A DNA stretch of 64,000 nucleotides from Echinarachnius parma. Its lineage: Eukaryota; Echinodermata; Echinoidea; Clypeasteroida; Echinarachniidae. Below, one piece after another: positions 58,050 through 64,000 of the stretch; position 1 is the stretch's first letter, and the number at the start of each line of letters is the position of its first letter. The stretch lies in contig JBAMJV010010996.1 of NCBI GenBank assembly GCA_037951105.1, positions 1 to 64,000 of the forward strand, in the 5' to 3' direction. The translations under genes and the position numbers were made by a program. Below the pieces are notes generated by a model. That model saw only the letters and a program-made list of their open reading frames with translations. It did no database searches and was not told where the DNA came from.

Positions 58050-61047
58050 GTGAGTGATACATTAAATGAACTTATAAACAGAATAATGATAAATAACGCA
58101 TGAATAATGTCCTATATGTATCGTGCAATGACGTTGTGTTGTGTTGTTAACTTGTTATCGTGACGTAAACACCGAACGTGTAACTGTATTCTATATGTTG
58201 ATATACCGTGTTCACGTTTGTTGTTCTTGTTGTGTCAACATGTTACAGGGTGAAACCCTTTGATGCAAGTTGTCGATTGATGTCCAAGCTTATTAGGATG
58301 ATGAAAGTATGACGTTGACAATCAAACGTAGTCCTGATATTGTTTAATGTTTTGAGCAAGTACATGCCGTGTAGATGGAAACAATTTGTTAAGACCTTTA
58401 ATCAACACATTGAAACTTATCATTAGAAACGAACGCTTTATATTATATCGTATGTTAATTGTGTATCCAGTTTTATATTCAATAAGTACTGTTTTTGTAT
58501 ACAATATTAACAACAACGAAACAAAGATTAGTATACAGAATGCAATCCATAAATGACGCGTTTCTTTTTTCTTCGTATGCCATCCTTATCAATTGAAAAT
58601 CGACCGTTCCTAGACATAATCGCCTTGGGCTATACCATAACATTGACGTGTATCAGTCACATCCCAATCAAATTATCATAACGATAAAAACATCGTTTGA
58701 CATTTAATACGAAAGCGGTGTTGTTCTCGGATATAACACTTGTTGCGATTTTACAGTACAATCGCAATTCCTGTTTTGTCATACAGTGAGCATATGCTGT
58801 AAGTTATCAAATCCCTTACCGTACTTGAAAAACCCAAACGACTCTCGTTTTAGCAATGGTCAGGCAAGATGTTGTTTTCGATTAAGTGGACCAAATAATG
58901 ATTGCTTTTTTATATTGTTATACAAATAAACACAGGTCTCTGCATCGTACAATCGAACGGATTGGCCTTGCTCGCGCCTGGGATGAAATTATTCTAAATT
59001 AAAAGGCAATTTACGCCCTATTAAGCCCTGGGGATGTGTCGTCATTTCAGAAGTGCACTGCTTTCATTTCTCTCTCCTTTATTTTCTTAACCCACTAATT
59101 GTGGCACACACCACATTCTACTTGTGTTCTTCCCCTCTTTTTTGTTCACGTTAAAGCTGTTGCATACTGTAAAGCACGTGCTTGACCCGTGGTATATGGA
59201 AGGCCAAGTTGGGCACGATACATAATGTCTGAATTGGTTGTATAGAGCTAAGCGTCCTAACGTAGCGGAATCTAAATGTACACATCAATTTCCATTATTC
59301 CGCGGCCCTCGAAGCTTCTTTCTTCATTATATACATAAACTGACGTGAAGTAAGTGTTTTAATGTTAGCCAGTATTGCGTAAGTGATTAGAAACGTTTCA
59401 AGGCAATGTTTATATGAGGTTACGTAAGGATATTAGACCGCGCGGGATATTGAAATTTGATTGGTCAGTTGATGTTACGTTGCGTAATTCTGACGTTGCG
59501 TAAAGTTATTCTGGCGTTACGTCACTGCGTTACGTCGTGTTGCTTACGTAACCAGCAAGAGGTATTATGTTCAGCGTGGCCGTCCATAGTTGTCACCCTC
59601 ATTTCGATTCTACGCATATAAATTTAATTTAGGTGCAACGAGCAGTCCATAATATCGACTGTGGTCACTGGAATGCTGGATGACCAACTGCCCCTAACCT
59701 GTTTACTTCTAAGAAAATCAAGAAAATTATTCGCTGCTGTTAATTCTGCCCCTAGACTTTTTTTTCTTATTCTCACTCTTTATTACCATAAATCGATTGT
59801 ATACGTATACATCTTGTACAGTTCAATCGGTGACCAATGGCCCCCTAACGTGTTTTTTGTTTGTTATTTGTTTCCCCGAATTTCTCTCTTTTGCTGAGTG
59901 AGAATGATATCAAATTTATTTTCTTACGCTTACAATATTAAATCGTATTTATAACGAAAACGCGATTGTATACGCTGATTAAATGTCCAAATTTAATACC
60001 AGCTCTAACATTCAGCATGTTTCACATCTATGATTTTAAATCTAAAATGTTTGCGAAATGATGCAGCTGTGATCAATTTTGTTTCCTCCAAAATAGTGAC
60101 AATGCCTTTAAGTCATATTCTCCACCCTAAGCTTCTGTTTGACTCCTTTTGGCACTCAATGTCCAATCTGTAGATTGACCTGTCCATATTTTCCCCTATA
60201 AGTTAATTTGCGAAATCCAATTTCGGCATTAGTTTGTCTTAAGCCAGGTGCAAGCTATTTGGTTGCAATTATCATCGCCCGCAAGAAAATGCGAGGTGAC
60301 AAATTTGAACGAACCTTTCTGATGGTGATATGGTCATATCGGGGTAGGGGGTTTATAATCATATTGTCGGTAATGATATTGACTCGCGTATCGCATAATT
60401 ATATCAAGAAGCTCGAATGGGTTTTGAAGCTTGTTGATTATATTTAGGTCTCATAAGACGTCGTCTTCGCGCGGATTTCTTCTCTAAAAGGAGAACAAAT
60501 GCCATGTCATCGACTACTACAAAAATTAATCCATAATCAAATCATCCATCCCCCTTGTTTATAGTATTTGTGCTGACATTTCAAATAACCCAATCCATTT
60601 CCCCTTATCAGCCGTTGTTTGAAGCAGAAACTCGGAACTGTACAATGCACGTACTCCCATGCCAATATAATGAATGTACATGTAGTATATAGAATGTCTT
60701 TACAATCCTATAAAATGTAATGATGCGAATGTATTAGATGTCGTACTGTACAATTGTATTAGTCATTGCTACTGTTATTAAATAATTATCTGACACACTC
60801 ATGTATTTGTATCATTCAAATAAGACTATGTTTAAACTATTAATAGTTTAAATTGCTTCAATATAAACAGGAGAGGATAATGAAGTTGTGTCCCATGCTA
60901 TAAAATGTTCAAATGGATTAAGTAATAGCATTGTAAAGCGCTTTAATAGAGATGCTTATCGATCATAGTGGACGCTCTAATAAATCGAGCATATTATATG
61001 ATTAGTAGTAGTGTGTATATCATACACGATGAGTAAGCATATATACT
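58050..61047 (+). other. Probable intron of the guanylate cyclase gene (donor at 58050, acceptor not found)
   Basis: The sequence begins with the GTGAGT donor and stays AT-rich with no recognisable continuation of the HNOBA, coiled-coil or cyclase domains up to the window edge. The intron is therefore probably longer than 5.9 kb, or the next exon is too short to recognise by eye. A perfect 22-bp palindrome of TTTAAACTAT and its complement lies at 60831-60852. Confidence 0.6.
59400..59560. repeat. Cluster of TTACGT words within short inverted arms
   Basis: GGTTACGTAA (59419) and TTACGTAACC (59543) form inverted ends; between them TTACGTTGCGTAA, GACGTTGCGTAAAG and GCGTTACGTCACTGCGTTACGTC repeat. 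It lies in the probable cyclase intron. It may be a small foldback element or a cluster of bZIP-type sites; neither is proven. Confidence 0.5.
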
Positions 61048-61437
61048 TTAAAGGGATCAAGTACATGTACATTGTCAAAATCATCAAAAAGTCACTTGGA
61101 ACTTTAGTGTTTTTCTCATACCTTGTTGTATTAATATTACAAATAGCAGCATGGATTAGGTTATAATTTTTCGACTTTCACTTCGTTGAAAATATATTAA
61201 CGATTGAAATGTTCGACTTTTTAATTATCCACTGAACGGTTATATTTGTGTACAAAGACAGTGCAATGAGTTATAGAAAATATCACAATTTCGCTCGTTA
61301 CTTGGCGATATAATATCCATTTAACGTGTCATGTTCACATGGTTCTTTATAGTACACATATCAGATCACAACAATACACATTTTATCAACTATTCACCAC
61401 GTTTTGCACATGTAAACAAGTTACTTGATCCCTTTAA
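61048..61437 (-). mobile_element. Family A MITE, copy A10 (reverse)
   Basis: TTAAAGGGATCAAGTAC-ATGTACATTGTC to GTTACTTGATCCCTTTAA (one base lost in the right arm). Full length, moderately diverged. Confidence 0.87.
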
Positions 61438-61472
61438 ACTACTATACCTTATGCGTATACGTTGTATCAATA

Positions 61473-62132
61473 AGGGAGTTCGTAGTTAGCCCATGGAGCA
61501 ACGGACGTAACCGGGTTTTTCGGAAGATTGTACCAAAATTTAGGATTTACGCGTACGTTTACGGCACAGCCTGTGACGCACGCATTTAAAGTACAGGAGC
61601 TTTATGCAGAATTTCCGCGTGCGTGCGTGAATTCACCTTGTGTTTCGTTACGTTTTAAAGACCTGACCAAAAAAAAACTCACCTTAATCCTAAAATATTT
61701 AAAATTGAATAAATATAACCATTCATTTTAATTTTCAAACTTGAAGCAGGCTAAATAATTTGTTTAAGAATAAAAATCACATCTTTGCCCGTTTTCAACA
61801 CTTAAAAGAAAACAGTACACAAAAATTTACGTATGGGGCCTTTGCAATTTCAATAAAAGCCCAGATACGAACGTTGACATTTTTGTTAAAATCAGAAAAT
61901 AAATAGAAAAAATAAATTTTAAAAAATCAGTCTTATGTATATGAGATGTCCGATATGATCAATTCAGAAAAACATTCATGACTTCGAGCCAAATTTCCCG
62001 TGAAAACACGTTTCAAATGTGACAATAATTGCACGAAGGTCTATGGGACAACGGGCAATATCGATGTTTTTGGTACAGTGAATTTTCGTCTCAGAAATTG
62101 GCGCATGCGCAGTTTGTAACTACGAACTCCCT
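61473..62132. mobile_element. AGGGAGTTCGTAGTTA MITE with TA duplication
   Basis: AGGGAGTTCGTAGTTA at the left is exactly mirrored by TAACTACGAACTCCCT at the right, with TA on both sides (61471-61472, 62133-62134). Subterminal GCCCATGGAGC and GCGCATGCGCA differ. Length 660 bp, no transposase. Confidence 0.85.
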
Positions 62133-62672
62133 TATTTAGAGCAGCGATATTAATTTATCGGAGTACACACCCCAGCGCATGTGATATCAAATAGTCGCCC
62201 AATATACGCGGAGCAGTAATTGTTAAGAAGAATAATTCATAACTGATTGTATACGCGGTGTTCAAGTAGAAACATTAATGTCACGATATTCATAATATTG
62301 ATGTGACGCCTGTATCCGAGCACGAGAATTTCATCTGATACCCAATACGATGCATGAAGTTCATCCAACTCGGAGACAAAATTTTAGGTAAATAAAATAA
62401 CAACATTTGAGAGAATAGAGAGCTAAAATCAGCCCCCTTCTGTAATGCAATGCTATTAACACATGATGTTCTGTGTAGTATACCGTACATCTATTCTCTG
62501 CATAGAATAATGATTCTTTTGCTGTATCACATTATTGTATTATAAGTTAAAATTATGACACGCCACTGATATCAAAGAATTAAGTGTAAAAATATATATA
62601 TATAACAAACTACCAATTTCCTATGGTATTTAACAATTGCGTGTCACGATTGGGATTTCGTATTGATTGTTA

Positions 62673-63239
62673 TTAAAGGGATAGTTCAGTTCTGGTAAAG
62701 AGAGTACAGTTTTGGTCAAACTAAATTTAGTAAGCAAAACCTGTACCATTACATTACATACTAATAGTTAGAACTCCACCATGCTCGAAAGGAATAAAAC
62801 ATTACAAATGACTACCGGTAAGTAAAATGCCTGTTATCATTCAAAAAGAGCCGTTTAAACTAAAGAGGGCGCTCTCTAAATACTCATCGGTTTCAACCAT
62901 TTAACATAAAATAGTGTGCATGTGATGTTTTGTTAGAATAGTGATTAGATAGAGAGATAATCAACAACTATCTAAAAACCTTTTTTTGTAAATTTTTGAA
63001 AAGAGGAAGCATTTTTTGAAATTGTTAACGGCTGGTTCAAAAATGTTGAATAATTGTGGGCCCCACATTTATTACAAATGGTTATGTTTATGGTTATTTC
63101 AGCCATTTCTGAACAGATTTTCATCAAAATAATAAAGTTTATTTTGTCATTAAAATTGTATGCTCTTTCAAATTTGACACTGAGTTTTTCATCAAAAACA
63201 TTATTTTGTGTAGCGCCCTCTATACCAAAACTCAACTAC
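62673..63239 (+). mobile_element. Family C MITE, copy C6, right end rearranged
   Basis: Left end TTAAAGGGATAGTTCAGTTC with the extra GAGTACAGTTTTGGT phrase as in C5. The right end reads ACCAAAACTCAACTACCAAA and then repeats ACTCAAGTATCAAAACC, so the terminal CCCTTTAA has been lost. Confidence 0.85.
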
Positions 63240-64000
63240 CAAAACTCAAGTATCAAAACCGTCTCATTGTACGATGATATCAGACAAATCAAGTAGGCCA
63301 CCATCATCCATGCTGGTCGCATAACGTGTATTTTGGGGGTAAAAGTTGCGACGCGCCTTCAGTATAAATAAACTACATGCCAACAAGAAAAATATGTGGG
63401 TAAGTTGCCCCTTAAAAAAAAAAGGGTGAGTCCCTTCCACATAATTATATCGGCTAGCTACTCTAGATTTCGATTTGATTGTTGAATGTTACTGCGCAGA
63501 CAATGAAACTATCATCTCCTCCATTACGATGAAATTGGACCTACGAAAGTAGACCAACGTACCTCCCGGCTTCTTACCTAACTCGCCGAGGGTAAACATA
63601 TGACACACCTTTAGAGCCAAAGAAATAGGTTTCGGCATAATTATACAAGATACATTATTTCGTTGCCCATTTAAGGAAGGACACCATTCCTGTGATGTCT
63701 ACTGACATTTTGAAATGAACAATTTAACTTTGGTTCAGGTTTACTGGGTAAAAAATTTAGAGATTGCATACACACTTGATTTATCATCTACTGTAATGTA
63801 TTTGCTAACTCGTATGAAGGTGAGTATATGAAGATGACTTTGCGGACCTAATGGGCCCCTAAACCCATGTGTACCAAATTGGTCGATCGAATAAAACATG
63901 AATGTGACAGGGGGCACATAGTGCTTGGGAACGCCAACAAAGCTGGAGCTTTATACATGTTATAGGGTAAAGTAACAATGTAGTACATGTCGGAGTAAAC
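63240..64000. other. No gene or element seen
   Basis: AT-rich sequence to the window edge, presumably still the cyclase intron. No frame with H-NOX-associated, coiled-coil or cyclase texture. Confidence 0.4.

Overview
The window looks like AT-rich, gene-poor nuclear DNA from an animal, probably a marine invertebrate. Support: one exon of an atypical, Gyc88E-type soluble guanylate cyclase with spliceosomal junctions, TTAGGG telomere-type repeats, two tRNA-like Pol III cassettes, many short non-autonomous DNA transposons (MITEs), LINE-type 3' ends, and satellites. I see no bacterial operon, CRISPR array or virus. The species cannot be fixed from sequence alone; a deuterostome or lophotrochozoan such as a hemichordate, echinoderm, cephalochordate or mollusc is my inference.  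Coding content is very low. The only confident protein-coding feature is the exon at 57272-58049. It encodes a complete H-NOX (haem-binding) domain and the start of the next domain of a guanylate cyclase, and ends at a consensus splice donor. No later exon is recognisable in the remaining 6 kb. A second, weaker candidate exon of unknown identity lies on the minus strand at 26783-27128. Almost all other open frames are translations of repeats.  Layout. 1-5.5 kb: dispersed repeat, a MITE split by a hAT-type element, further MITEs. 5.9-8.4 kb: direct duplication, then two TTAA elements joined head to tail. 10.0-13.1 kb: a 2.6-kb terminal-inverted-repeat element holding another MITE and a tRNA-like cassette, then a CACAGTG palindrome. 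14.9-21.8 kb: hairpins, an interstitial telomeric array inside inverted arms, more MITEs. 22.4-24.6 kb: a 172-bp satellite and a minisatellite. 25.7-29.1 kb: TTAA element, candidate exon, large MITE, mariner-type MITE, tRNA-like cassette. 30-41 kb: MITEs, several nested, and degenerate tandem arrays. 41-50.2 kb: duplications, a 185-bp array, a LINE 3' end, a 105-bp array. 51-57 kb: sparse MITEs and a perfect 62-bp triplication. 57-64 kb: cyclase exon and a MITE-bearing downstream intron.  The main theme is transposon history. At least six unrelated MITE sequences carry TTAAAGG-type ends, the signature of the T2/Kolobok group, with family A (TTAAAGGGATCTAGTAAC) present about ten times and family C (TTAAAGGGRTAGTTCAGTTT) six times. 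Nested insertions give a relative order: hAT, TA-type and GGCCCCGTTGC elements inside family A copies, a TA-type element inside family C, and a mariner-type palindrome inside a larger palindrome. No autonomous transposase gene is visible, so the enzymes that moved these elements must lie elsewhere or be lost.
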